Shown here piece after piece: positions 8,262 through 16,983 of a stretch of 44,325 nt of DNA (positions are counted from its first letter, which is position 1; every line of letters begins with the position of its first letter). This stretch comes from Bizionia sp. GTDB lineage: Bacteria > Bacteroidota > Bacteroidia > Flavobacteriales > Flavobacteriaceae. The notes under the pieces are model-generated. The model had not been told where the DNA came from. It did not search any database and saw only the letters and a list, made by a program, of their open reading frames with translations. The stretch covers positions 1-44,325 of the forward strand of contig JAHDHI010000038.1 of the NCBI GenBank assembly GCA_020631395.1, given 5' to 3'. The position numbers were made by a program, and so were the translations under genes.

Positions 8262-9428
8262 TTACTTGTTTTTATTGAGGAATTTAGGAAAGTCGATAAC
8301 TTCTTTACAGCAAATTTGTTCCATTACCTGTTGCAATTCTGTTTTTAAGAGAGAGATGGTATGATCTCCACCTTTGTTGCCCAAGGCAGAAACCCCGTAC
8401 ATGAAAGAACGCCCCATGAAGGTAAATTTAGCACCACTGGAGAGTGTTCTTGCTATGTCCGGACCAGAACGAATGCCACTGTCCATCATTACAGTTATTT
8501 TGTCGCCATATTTTTTAGCAATTCTGGTTAATGGTTTTATAGTGGATTCTCCAGCATCCAATTGTCTTCCTCCATGATTGGAAACGATAATTCCATCTAA
8601 CCCCAGCTGGATTGCTTTTTCCGCATCGACTTCGTTGGCAACACCTTTCAATACTAGTTTCCCTTTCCACATGTCGCGAATGGGTTTGATTTTTTCTTCG
8701 TTTAACCTTCCTGAAAAGGTGTCGTTCATAAATTTCCCCAATTGTTTTAAATCCAATCCTTTGGGCATATATGGTTTCAAGGTTTCAAAATTGGGTTGGC
8801 CATGTTTTAAGGTTTGGATTGCCCAATTTGGTTTTCCTAGAATTTGTAGGATATTTTTAATCGACATTTTTGGAGGCATTGCCAATCCATTTCTAATGTC
8901 ACGGGGACGAAATCCAAAAGTTGGTACGTCGCACAGAATGACCAATACTGGACATTCGGCATTAGCAGCTCTGTTGATCAAGTCATCGCGAACCTTGTCT
9001 TCGGCAGGGTGATATAGCTGAAACCATGACTTACCTTCTGTAATTTCTGAAATGCGTTCAATGCTACTTGTGGATACCGTACTCAACACAAAAGGGATAT
9101 TGTGTTCGAAAGCTGATTTCGCCAGTATTTCTGGTGCATTTGGCCACATTAACCCTTGCAAGCCAACTGGAGCTATTCCGAATGGAGCATCATAGGTATG
9201 TCCAAACAATTCCGTTTGCATATTGGAATGTGTATGCGCATCCAAATAGTTGGGTAGCAATTCGACTTTTCTGATTTCTGAAGTGTTTTTGCGTAAATTC
9301 ACATCTTCATTGCAGCCACCATCCAAATATTCGAAAGCAAACTTTGGAATCCTCTTTTTGGCCCTGTTTCTCAAATCGTCAATAGATGGAAAGCGTGTAT
9401 CGAACCTTATTTCTTTTTTGCTACTCAT
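8262..9428 (-). CDS. lldD: FMN-dependent L-lactate dehydrogenase (alpha-hydroxy acid dehydrogenase family)
   Basis: A 388-residue cytoplasmic flavoprotein. It shows the family's N-terminal FEYLDGG (about 32-38), the FMN-binding IAPVGLQGL (about 85-93), LKGV with K261, the catalytic-base motif SNHGGRQLD with H285 and R288, then DSGIRSGPDI and GRSFMYG. This family oxidises L-2-hydroxy acids using FMN. In this cluster the fitting substrate is L-lactate, the product of 2,4-diketo-3-deoxy-L-fuconate hydrolysis, giving a second pyruvate. It lies between the mutarotase gene (9 bases) and a GH29 gene (1 base). The exact hydroxy acid is inferred from context; the fold and cofactor are clear. Confidence 0.9.
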   Translation of the reverse strand: MSSKKEIRFDTRFPSIDDLRNRAKKRIPKFAFEYLDGGCNEDVNLRKNTSEIRKVELLPNYLDAHTHSNMQTELFGHTYDAPFGIAPVGLQGLMWPNAPEILAKSAFEHNIPFVLSTVSTSSIERISEITEGKSWFQLYHPAEDKVRDDLINRAANAECPVLVILCDVPTFGFRPRDIRNGLAMPPKMSIKNILQILGKPNWAIQTLKHGQPNFETLKPYMPKGLDLKQLGKFMNDTFSGRLNEEKIKPIRDMWKGKLVLKGVANEVDAEKAIQLGLDGIIVSNHGGRQLDAGESTIKPLTRIAKKYGDKITVMMDSGIRSGPDIARTLSSGAKFTFMGRSFMYGVSALGNKGGDHTISLLKTELQQVMEQICCKEVIDFPKFLNKNK

Positions 9429-9437
9429 TAGATTGTA

Positions 9438-9767
9438 TTATAACTGAAATACCTTTTTCATCAATACCCATTTCTCATTGGGTTTGGCCATTGGCAATGC
9501 TTGTTGATAGTTCCACATCAGTTTTTCCCAAGCTTCATTTTCAGGGTACATTGCATCAATTGCAGCTTTTTTTTCAAAGGAAAAATCATCATCAACATCC
9601 ATGATCATGAACATGCGATTGCCTATTCGATGGATTTCCATGTTTTGAATGCCGGATTCTTTCATACAAGCAATAATCTCTGGCCATACCTTGGTGTGGT
9701 GATCTTCATATTCCTTAATGCGTTTTTCATCATCAATCAAATCCAATGCAAGACAATGTCGTTTCAT
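9438..9767 (-). CDS. RhaM-family (L-rhamnose mutarotase-like) sugar mutarotase, probably acting on L-fucose
   Basis: A 109-residue protein with the RhaM layout: MKRHCLALDL at the start, then YEDHHTKVWPE (H23, H24, W28), the GIQNMEIHRIGNRMFMIMDV beta hairpin, and WNYQQALPMAKPNEKW near the end. Members convert alpha and beta anomers of 6-deoxy sugars. L-rhamnose is the classical substrate, but none of the rhamnose pathway is present here, while FucP and the fucose dehydrogenase are adjacent, so L-fucose is the likely substrate. It differs from the RbsD/FucU family, which normally does this job. It is ten bases downstream of fucP and in the same operon. The full family length is present. Confidence 0.88.
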   Translation of the reverse strand: MKRHCLALDLIDDEKRIKEYEDHHTKVWPEIIACMKESGIQNMEIHRIGNRMFMIMDVDDDFSFEKKAAIDAMYPENEAWEKLMWNYQQALPMAKPNEKWVLMKKVFQL

Positions 9768-9777
9768 TTTTATCGTT

Positions 9778-11094
9778 TTAAGCTATTTTCGTTTCGTATT
9801 TCTTGTAAACAGAAAACCCATACCAAGCTATGTAAACAAAGCAGAGCAATGGTAAGATGAAGGAGAAGTTAACTTCGGAAACGCCTGCAATGGTCGTGTC
9901 AGAAACACCGTTTCCTCCAGCATCTATGATGATTCCTTGTAATTTTGGCATTAATGCCCCACCTACGATTGCCATGATCAAACCAGCTGAGCCTACCTTT
10001 GATTGTTCTTCGGTCAAACCTCCCAAGGCTATGCCATATATGGTAGGAAACATCAAAGACATGCAAAAAGAGATGCCTACTAGGCTATACAACCCAGTCA
10101 TTCCTTGAACCCATATTGTTCCAACGGTAAATACCATTGCTAAAAGTGCAAAGGACATTAACAATTTACCAGCACTCATAAATCGCAACAAATAGGTTCC
10201 CACTGCACGACCAATGGTAAATATCACAAACGCGGCCATTTGATAATAACCCGCAGTAACACTATCCATTCCTAGACCTTCTGCATATTGGTATATGTAA
10301 GTCCAACACATGATTTGTGCACCTACATATAGTATTTGTGCCAATACCCCCAAGACATATTTTTTGTTCTTGGCCAAAACGGCAAATGTATCCCCAATGC
10401 TTGGCATGCCTCCTTCGTCTTTGGATTGTGGCATCTTACTTGCCACAAACAATGTAAAAATACCAATTAGGACCAATCCTAAAATAACATATGGATTACG
10501 AATTACCAATAAATCTGAAGTTTTGACTAAAATTTTAGAAGCTTCATCTAAAGCGCTAAAATCTGCTATGTCATCAGATTTCAAATTTTTCAAAACGAAT
10601 TGTTGTGCTACGAACAAACCAGCAATTAGACCAACGGGATTAAAGGCTTGTGCCAGATTTAAACGCTGGGTGGCGGTTTCTTTTGCTCCCATTGCCAAAG
10701 CATAGGGGTTTGCAGCTGTTTCTAAAAATGCCAGTCCAAAAGTTAAAATGTACAATCCCAAGCAAAAAAACCAGAATTGTTCAGTGATTGCAGCTGGATA
10801 GAATAACAAGGCGCCAAGAGCATACAATCCCAATCCAATTAGAATACCGACTTTATAGGAATATTTACGCATGAACATGGCAGCTGGCAATGCCATGCAG
10901 AAATAGCCGCCGTAAAAAGCCATTTGTACCCAAGCCGCTTGCGAATTTGACAACTCCAAAACTTTTTTAAAGGCTTGAACCATAGGGTCTGTTACCGCAT
11001 TTGCAAATCCCCAAAGCGCAAACAAGGTGGTTACTAATATAAAAGGGACAAGTACCTTTTTGGACACTATTGGGATTTTCTCTGTATTATTCAT
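9778..11094 (-). CDS. fucP: L-fucose:proton symporter
   Basis: A 438-residue major facilitator protein with 12 predicted membrane segments. It carries the FucP-subfamily landmarks: LFALWGFANAVTDPM in TM1 with D36, matching the Asp needed in E. coli FucP, and GLAFLETAANPY in TM4 with E125, matching the essential Glu. GLIAGLFVAQQ and GGALMPKLQG are further family segments. It should carry L-fucose across the inner membrane with protons. The position between the fucose dehydrogenase and mutarotase genes agrees with fucose rather than another sugar, although FucP relatives in Bacteroidota also carry other hexoses. The spacing is 23 bases to the upstream gene and 10 to the downstream one. Confidence 0.92.
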   Translation of the reverse strand: MNNTEKIPIVSKKVLVPFILVTTLFALWGFANAVTDPMVQAFKKVLELSNSQAAWVQMAFYGGYFCMALPAAMFMRKYSYKVGILIGLGLYALGALLFYPAAITEQFWFFCLGLYILTFGLAFLETAANPYALAMGAKETATQRLNLAQAFNPVGLIAGLFVAQQFVLKNLKSDDIADFSALDEASKILVKTSDLLVIRNPYVILGLVLIGIFTLFVASKMPQSKDEGGMPSIGDTFAVLAKNKKYVLGVLAQILYVGAQIMCWTYIYQYAEGLGMDSVTAGYYQMAAFVIFTIGRAVGTYLLRFMSAGKLLMSFALLAMVFTVGTIWVQGMTGLYSLVGISFCMSLMFPTIYGIALGGLTEEQSKVGSAGLIMAIVGGALMPKLQGIIIDAGGNGVSDTTIAGVSEVNFSFILPLLCFVYIAWYGFSVYKKYETKIA

Positions 11095-11117
11095 TCTTGG
11101 TTTTAGTGTTTGTTCAA

Positions 11118-11900
11118 TTATGTTAAAGCTCTATCTAAATGAGTATATCCACCATCTACATATATCAATTGTCCCGTAGTATGCTTAGATTTTGATGACA
11201 ACAAAAACGCAACTGCGTTGGCAATTTCTTCAGTAGTTGTCATCCTATTTTCCAGTGGGATTTTATTGGTTATTTCTTTGAGTTTTTCTTCAGGTTTTTT
11301 AAAGGTTTGTATCCATTTGTGATACAATGGTGTATAGCATTCTGCTACAATCACGGCATTTACCCTAATTTGACAAGGTAACAACTCTGCTGCCCATTCT
11401 CTTGTCAATGCATTCCTTCCTCCGTTTGCTGCAGCATAACCAGAAGTGTTTCCTTGTCCAGTCTCAGCTGTTTTAGAACCAATGTTTACAATGGCTCCCT
11501 TACTTCTCTTTAGTTCTGGTAAGGCATGATGTGCCATTGCATAGTAATGTGTTAGATTGCGATTGATGGATTTCAAGAAATCTTCGACATTTCCATTCTC
11601 CAGACCAACACCATCATTTACCCCTGCATTGTTTACCAATCCATCAATTCTTCCAAATTCTTCCACAACTTTTTTTACGGCATTTTCACATTGTTCAGGA
11701 TCTGTTAATTCTGCAAAGGCATAAGACGCTTTCTGATTCTCGTTTTCAATGGTTTTTACAGCATTCAATACATCTTCTTTATTTCTGCCAACTATAATTG
11801 GAATAGCACCCTCACGAGCTAAGACATTGCATATGCCATTGCCAATTCCCTTGGACCCTCCGGTTACGATGATGACTTTATCTTTTAAGTTTAAATCCAT
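11118..11900 (-). CDS. SDR-family L-fucose dehydrogenase
   Basis: A 260-residue classical short-chain dehydrogenase. The NAD(P) motif TGGSKGIG is at 13-20 and NNAGV at 90-94. The catalytic region has S142 and Y155 at the expected 13-residue spacing, but the motif reads YAAAN: the usual Lys four residues after the Tyr is Asn159 (codon AAC). K143, next to the Ser, is present. From memory, Bacteroidota relatives of this type share the segment GYAAANGGRNALTREWA, so it may be a lineage feature rather than decay. Beside fucP, and with lactonase, dehydratase and hydrolase genes in the same cluster, the expected reaction is oxidation of L-fucose to L-fuconolactone in the cytoplasm. The activity is inferred from context. 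Confidence 0.82.
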   Translation of the reverse strand: MDLNLKDKVIIVTGGSKGIGNGICNVLAREGAIPIIVGRNKEDVLNAVKTIENENQKASYAFAELTDPEQCENAVKKVVEEFGRIDGLVNNAGVNDGVGLENGNVEDFLKSINRNLTHYYAMAHHALPELKRSKGAIVNIGSKTAETGQGNTSGYAAANGGRNALTREWAAELLPCQIRVNAVIVAECYTPLYHKWIQTFKKPEEKLKEITNKIPLENRMTTTEEIANAVAFLLSSKSKHTTGQLIYVDGGYTHLDRALT

Positions 11901-11919
11901 ATGATTCCCGTACGTCTGA

Positions 11920-14019
11920 TTAAGTTTTAGTTATGACTCCTATTTCTCCAACAGACAATCTGTTGTCATTGTCAATGATTTTAATGCTTCTTAGCTTAAT
12001 GTACCTTGCTTTAGATGTCTTAAATTTAATAATTTGTTCGATAGGATTGTTCTTAATATTTCCAAATTCTCCTATAGCTGTAGTTTTCCATACCTTATTG
12101 TTTGTGCTTATCGAGAATTCATAACTAGAGACAATTCCGTAAGGCCACCTTCCCTGTACAGGCATATATGTAAAGCCTTGCAATGAATATTCGTTCCCTA
12201 AATCTATTACAATCTCATTAGGTGCATTGTTTTTTTCAGATGCCCAAGTTGTTTTCGGGTCATCATCAATGATCTTGTAGGTGTCATCAAGTTTTCCAGA
12301 GCTTACCTTGAGAACTTTCCAATCTTTTTTATTGATGTCAAAATAAATTGTTTTTGTTTCGGTTTGCTCATTGTCGTCTGGGTTATGGGCGATTGCATTT
12401 AACGTTGTAGGTTCATTGACTATAAAAGGCGAATTGTATTTTTTGGATCCTGATGAAGGACTTGAACCGTCCTTGGTATAATAGATGTCAATGTTCTTAT
12501 CTGTTACTTCCATTGTTACCATACCATTCTTGTCTCTCTTGATTATTGGTTCGGTAAGTAGATTAGGTGCGAGATAGAATTCTATATTTGAAATTATAGG
12601 CTCTGCTTTGGAGTTGGTAATGTTTACTCTAATTCTTGTAGTTTCAACGGTATCAAAGCGTAAAATTCTTTTTGTTCCAATGGTGGTTTGTGAATCTATT
12701 ATTGTCCAATTCCCAGCAACTTCCGCTTCAATGTTAAACCCATAGATACGTTGCCCTAGAGGAATGTATTCTTGCAATAAAATTCTATTCACCTCGGTCG
12801 GATCCTCAAATTCAAATGTAATTGAAGCAGTAGTAATGGCATCATTCGTTGTCCAATAAGTTTGATCGTTTCCATCTATGACGTTATTAGCTTCAAACTT
12901 AGAGCTACCCCCTCTAACATTCGTTGCTGTGACTTTGCTGTCTGTGGCTAGATTGTGTTTAAAGTCTTTTTCAATTTGTTGCTTTAATGCCATTAGTTGC
13001 TCTGCATCTTTTTCGTGGATTAATCCTCTATTATCTACAGGGAGATTCAATAACAATGATGCATTTCTTCCAATGGATTGATAATAGATGTCGACTAAAT
13101 GTGATAAGGTTTTTACTTGTACATCTTCTGATGGATGGTAATACCAACCAGGCCTAATGGATACATCGCACTCTGCCGGAACCCAATGCGTTCCGTCTTC
13201 GTGGCCAGATCGAAGTTCTTTGTATTTTTGGTAGCCGGGATAGACTTCTTTCTGTCTAAGTAAACTCCAATTGGTTTCATTTGCCCAACCTTCTTCATTG
13301 CCTACCCAGCGAACACCTGGCCCACCATCGCCAAAAATAACGGCATTGGGTTGTAGTTCTCTTACAATATCGATTGCTTTATCCCATTGATAATATGTTT
13401 TGTTGTCAATTTTACGAGTTTCATTTGCACCTCCATAATACCCCGAGCCTCCATTGGCTCCATCAAACCAAACTTCGAAGATGTCACCATAATTGGTTAG
13501 CAATTCCCGTAATTGGTTGTGAAAGTATGTGACGTATTCTGGTTTTCCATATTCAGCATGATTTCTGTCCCAAGGGGATAAGTACAGTCCCATTTTCAAT
13601 CCATGTTCCTTGCAAGCTTCAGACAGATCTTCTAAGATATCTCCTTTCCCGCCTTTCCAAGGGGAATTTTTAATGGAGTGTTCTGTATATTTTGAAGGCC
13701 AAAGACAAAAACCATCATGATGCTTTGCTGTGATTATAACCCCTTTCATTCCTGCTTCCCTAATCGTTTTTGCCCACTGTTTGACATCTAGCTCAGTTGG
13801 ATTGAATTGTGTAGGCTTTTCGCTCCCATTGCCCCATTCCATGTTGGTAAACGTATTCATGTTGAAATGGATGAAAGCATAATATTCCATATTGTGCCAT
13901 TCCAATTGGTTTTCCGAAGGTAATGGCCCATAAGGTTTAGGTTCAGTAATACCTTCTTTGCAGAATACAAACAAGCATATAAACCCCAATAGTATGATTA
14001 TAAAATAAAATCGTTTCAT
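11920..14019 (-). CDS. GH29 alpha-L-fucosidase with two F5/8C-type (CBM32-like) modules
   Basis: A 699-residue modular enzyme. Residues 1-20 are a hydrophobic leader ending FVFC-K; the Cys could be lipidated, but Phe before it makes a poor lipobox. The GH29 barrel (about 35-350) has AKHHDGFCLWPS (HHDG at 100-103) and EVWFDGANGG, giving nucleophile D186; the Gly-rich loop after it is typical of the GH29-B branch that favours branched 1,3/1,4-linked fucose. Residues 360-485 form a discoidin-like module (YWTTND), 495-562 a chitobiase C-terminal-like insert (DIYYTKDGSSPSSGSKKY), and 575-699 a second discoidin module (TTWASEKNNAP). The ATG at 14019, two bases after the upstream GH29 stop, is chosen over an in-frame start at 14055 that would overlap that gene. 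Substrate binding by the modules is inferred. Confidence 0.92.
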   Translation of the reverse strand: MKRFYFIIILLGFICLFVFCKEGITEPKPYGPLPSENQLEWHNMEYYAFIHFNMNTFTNMEWGNGSEKPTQFNPTELDVKQWAKTIREAGMKGVIITAKHHDGFCLWPSKYTEHSIKNSPWKGGKGDILEDLSEACKEHGLKMGLYLSPWDRNHAEYGKPEYVTYFHNQLRELLTNYGDIFEVWFDGANGGSGYYGGANETRKIDNKTYYQWDKAIDIVRELQPNAVIFGDGGPGVRWVGNEEGWANETNWSLLRQKEVYPGYQKYKELRSGHEDGTHWVPAECDVSIRPGWYYHPSEDVQVKTLSHLVDIYYQSIGRNASLLLNLPVDNRGLIHEKDAEQLMALKQQIEKDFKHNLATDSKVTATNVRGGSSKFEANNVIDGNDQTYWTTNDAITTASITFEFEDPTEVNRILLQEYIPLGQRIYGFNIEAEVAGNWTIIDSQTTIGTKRILRFDTVETTRIRVNITNSKAEPIISNIEFYLAPNLLTEPIIKRDKNGMVTMEVTDKNIDIYYTKDGSSPSSGSKKYNSPFIVNEPTTLNAIAHNPDDNEQTETKTIYFDINKKDWKVLKVSSGKLDDTYKIIDDDPKTTWASEKNNAPNEIVIDLGNEYSLQGFTYMPVQGRWPYGIVSSYEFSISTNNKVWKTTAIGEFGNIKNNPIEQIIKFKTSKARYIKLRSIKIIDNDNRLSVGEIGVITKT

Positions 14020-14021
14020 TT

Positions 14022-15434
14022 TTATAGCTCTTCTCCGTTTATATGAAATACCCATGCAAAAGAATTTTCACTCCAAGTATCTAATAGGTTTTTGGGGATT
14101 GTGATTCTTAGACCTTCATTTTCTACAAATTCCCATTGCAAAACAGTTTCATTTCCTATTAGATGTATATCGGTATTGGCTTTTGGTTTTAAATTTTTAA
14201 CAATGAAAACTGCTTCTGGTTTTTTTAATGTGATTGCATAGAACTCATCACTTCCCTTTTTCTTTGTAAATCGAATGTCGTTACCTTGCCTATAATTTTT
14301 TTTCAATCTTTCTGTTTTGTAGATTGCAATACCGTTGGTATTTAACCATTCTCCCATTTTTTTCAGTCTTTCCAAACTTGGTTCTGGAATAACGCCTTCT
14401 GAAGTTGGGCCTACATTTAATAAATAGTTGCCTCCCTTTGCAGTTACATCTATCAAGTTGTGGATTAATGTTTCTGTGGATTTCCAATTGTTGTCATTCT
14501 TCTTGTATCCCCAAGTATCGTTCATGGTCATGCAGGATTCCCAATCTGAATCTGCAGCTTCATCTAGGATTTCTTGTTCTGGAGTACCAAAATCACCAGC
14601 ATAGTCACTATCTTTTTTATTCATTCCTTGCATACCTTGTCGACCTTTGTCTACACGATTGTTTATAAGAATGTCTGGCTTTAAACTGCGTACGTATTGA
14701 TATAATTCTTTTCCTTGTTCATGGGTGAATTCTGAAACCCATTCTCCATCAAACCATAGAATCGATGGATCGTAGTTTTCAATTAACTCTTTAACTTGAG
14801 GCTTCATGTAATTTTCCAAGTACAGAGTGAATTTCTTTTTATAGCCTATGGTATCTTCTTTGTTTCTTAAAAAAGAATCATACTGTGCATCCGGATGGTG
14901 CCAATCCATAATGGAATGGTATAATCCAAATTTCATTCCTTGCTTTTTGCAGGCTTCTGAAAGTGCCTTTAAAACATCTTTGCCATAGGGTGCAAAATCT
15001 ACAATGTCGTAATCGGATACTTTTGAGTTCCATAAAGAAAAACCATCATGATGCTTCGAAGTAATGACCACATATTTCATTCCAGCTTCTTTCATCGTCT
15101 TAGCCCATGCATCAGCATCGAATTTGTCAGGATTGAATTGTTTGGCGTAGATTTCATATTCCTTGGCCGGAATTTTTTCATAATATTGAATCCATTCACC
15201 AATTCCCTTTACTTCTTTTCCGTTGTGGACTCCGGCAGGTACCGCATATGCTCCCCAGTGAATAAACATCCCAAACTGAGCGTTTCTCCACCATTCCATA
15301 CGAGAATTGAAATCAGTTTCTGTTTCTTCTAGATAATTTACTGTTTGTTGATTTTTTATGCCACTTGTTTTCTTCTTGTCTTGACAAGAGATGACTAACA
15401 TTATTAATCCCAGAAAATAGATTTGTTTTTTCAT
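14022..15434 (-). CDS. GH29 alpha-L-fucosidase lipoprotein
   Basis: A 470-residue lipoprotein: the leader MKKQIYFLGLIMLVISC has a good lipobox with C17. The GH29 domain follows with WWRNAQFGMFIHWG (about 48-61), SKHHDGFSLW (HHDG at 128-131) and ILWFDGEW, giving nucleophile D229. LNVGPTSEG, near residue 340, is a family landmark. A small C-terminal beta domain ends the protein and no binding module is attached. The ATG at 15434 is preferred over an in-frame GTG at 15443 because it opens a standard lipoprotein leader. It is immediately upstream of the modular GH29 gene (gap 2 bases) and 13 bases after the sulfatase. It is distinct in sequence from the other GH29 proteins here, so different linkages are likely. 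Retaining fucosidase activity is expected from the family. Confidence 0.92.
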   Translation of the reverse strand: MKKQIYFLGLIMLVISCQDKKKTSGIKNQQTVNYLEETETDFNSRMEWWRNAQFGMFIHWGAYAVPAGVHNGKEVKGIGEWIQYYEKIPAKEYEIYAKQFNPDKFDADAWAKTMKEAGMKYVVITSKHHDGFSLWNSKVSDYDIVDFAPYGKDVLKALSEACKKQGMKFGLYHSIMDWHHPDAQYDSFLRNKEDTIGYKKKFTLYLENYMKPQVKELIENYDPSILWFDGEWVSEFTHEQGKELYQYVRSLKPDILINNRVDKGRQGMQGMNKKDSDYAGDFGTPEQEILDEAADSDWESCMTMNDTWGYKKNDNNWKSTETLIHNLIDVTAKGGNYLLNVGPTSEGVIPEPSLERLKKMGEWLNTNGIAIYKTERLKKNYRQGNDIRFTKKKGSDEFYAITLKKPEAVFIVKNLKPKANTDIHLIGNETVLQWEFVENEGLRITIPKNLLDTWSENSFAWVFHINGEEL

Positions 15435-15447
15435 AAAGAACACCTGT

Positions 15448-16983
15448 TTAATTTACTATAATTTCATTTGGATAAGGAACTTGTTTCCTTGTAAATTTAT
15501 CTAAGGGCATTTGCGCATCTATTGACTTTAAATAATCTGTCAGGACCGTAGCCAATTCTTCGAGTTTCCCCTTTCGTGTTGTCGCAAGGTTGTCTGATTC
15601 TTGGATGTCTTCTTTTATGTTATACAATTCCAATGTTCTTGTTTTATGAAAATAAATAAGTTTCCAATCTCCTAATCTAACTGCGCTACCGGTTCCTATT
15701 CCTGGACCATGAGCTCCCCATTTGTTAGGATAATGCCAAAACAAGGGTCTGGATTGTTTGTTCTTTTTCGGTTGAGAATTTAAAATGGGTAGAAAGCTTT
15801 GCCCATCTATGTGTTGAACTGTTTTGAAACTCTTTACACCTGCGATTTCCAAGATGGTAGGAAAAAAATCTTCGATGATCACATAACTATCTGTGCTCGT
15901 TGCTGGTTGCACTTTTTTCGACCATTTTACAATCATTGGCTTTCTTATTCCTCCTTCGTAAAATGAACCTTTGCCGCTAGCTAATGGTTTATTGTGAGTA
16001 TGAGGTTCGCCACCTCGGGCATGAGCACTCAATCCACCATTATCAGACATAAAAAGAATTATGGTATTGTCAGCAATGTTTTTCTCGTCAAGATAATCCA
16101 TAATATCTCCCAAGCTTTTATCTACCCCTTCTACCATTGAAGCATACTTAGCTTCTGTTTGATCCAAATCAGCGTCCAAATATTTTTGTAAAAACCGTTT
16201 ATCTCCATAGATAGGGGTGTGTACGGCGTAGTGAGACATATATAGAAAAAAAGGATTTTTACTCTTGATACTTTTATCTACCGCTTTAATGGCTTCTTCG
16301 GTCAAGGCTTCTGTTAAAAAAATATCTTTACCATAATATTTGTTTAATCCTGGCACAGCCCAGATTTCTTTATTGGATTTATCGTTCCCAAAATTCTCCG
16401 ACCCCAAATAGCTTTTCGGAGCTCCGGCTGCATGTCCAGCGATATTTATATCAAACCCAAGATTTTCAGGGTCTTCTCCAGGAGTGCCCATCGCTCCAAA
16501 ATGTGCCTTCCCCACATGAATGGTGCTGTATCCTCTCCTTTTCAGTATTTCTGGCAATGGTGTAGCATAAATAGTGTTTTCAATTCCTTGAACCGGAGAT
16601 ATGCCATTGACATTCCATTGCGGAAATTGGAGCTCGTTGTCTTTTGCATCATTAGATGCATTCTTTTCTAGCGTCCAATTGGTCACCCGATGTCTGGCGG
16701 CATTCATTCCAGTAATTAAACTGATTCTTGTAGGAGAGCAAACAGGGGTAGCATATGCCTGTGTGAATTTCATGCCTTGTTTTGCCAACCTCTCCATATT
16801 CGGGGTATGATAACGATTGTTAAATGGTGTTTTTCGATCCCAAAACGGAACAGAAGTGTCCTGCCACCCCATATCATCAACCAAAAAAAGAACTATATTA
16901 GGCTTGTCTACTGTTTCTTTTCTAGAAGAACAAGCCGTAAGGAACAATACGGAAGCAACTAATAAAATTATCTTATTTTTCAT
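15448..16983 (-). CDS. S1 (formylglycine-type) sulfatase lipoprotein
   Basis: About 511 residues from the ATG at 16983, which opens a textbook lipoprotein leader (MKNKIILLVASVLFLTAC, C18); an in-frame ATG at 17001 would add six residues. Metal-binding VDDMGWQD (about 35-42) and the active-site motif CSPTR with C82 are present; this Cys would be converted to formylglycine by a sulfatase-maturating enzyme not seen in the window. FMSDNGG and GSFYEGGIRKPMIVKW are further S1 signatures. The reaction is hydrolysis of a sulfate ester, probably on fucose or an attached sugar of a sulfated fucan, in the periplasm or at the surface. The 5' end overlaps the phosphodiesterase-like gene by 11 bases, and a GH29 gene follows after 13. 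The subfamily and the position of the sulfate cannot be read here. Confidence 0.93.
   Translation of the reverse strand: MKNKIILLVASVLFLTACSSRKETVDKPNIVLFLVDDMGWQDTSVPFWDRKTPFNNRYHTPNMERLAKQGMKFTQAYATPVCSPTRISLITGMNAARHRVTNWTLEKNASNDAKDNELQFPQWNVNGISPVQGIENTIYATPLPEILKRRGYSTIHVGKAHFGAMGTPGEDPENLGFDINIAGHAAGAPKSYLGSENFGNDKSNKEIWAVPGLNKYYGKDIFLTEALTEEAIKAVDKSIKSKNPFFLYMSHYAVHTPIYGDKRFLQKYLDADLDQTEAKYASMVEGVDKSLGDIMDYLDEKNIADNTIILFMSDNGGLSAHARGGEPHTHNKPLASGKGSFYEGGIRKPMIVKWSKKVQPATSTDSYVIIEDFFPTILEIAGVKSFKTVQHIDGQSFLPILNSQPKKNKQSRPLFWHYPNKWGAHGPGIGTGSAVRLGDWKLIYFHKTRTLELYNIKEDIQESDNLATTRKGKLEELATVLTDYLKSIDAQMPLDKFTRKQVPYPNEIIVN

Noticed and set aside
8578-9012. 144-codon plus-strand frame
   Set aside because: It is antisense to the L-lactate dehydrogenase gene, which has all its family motifs.
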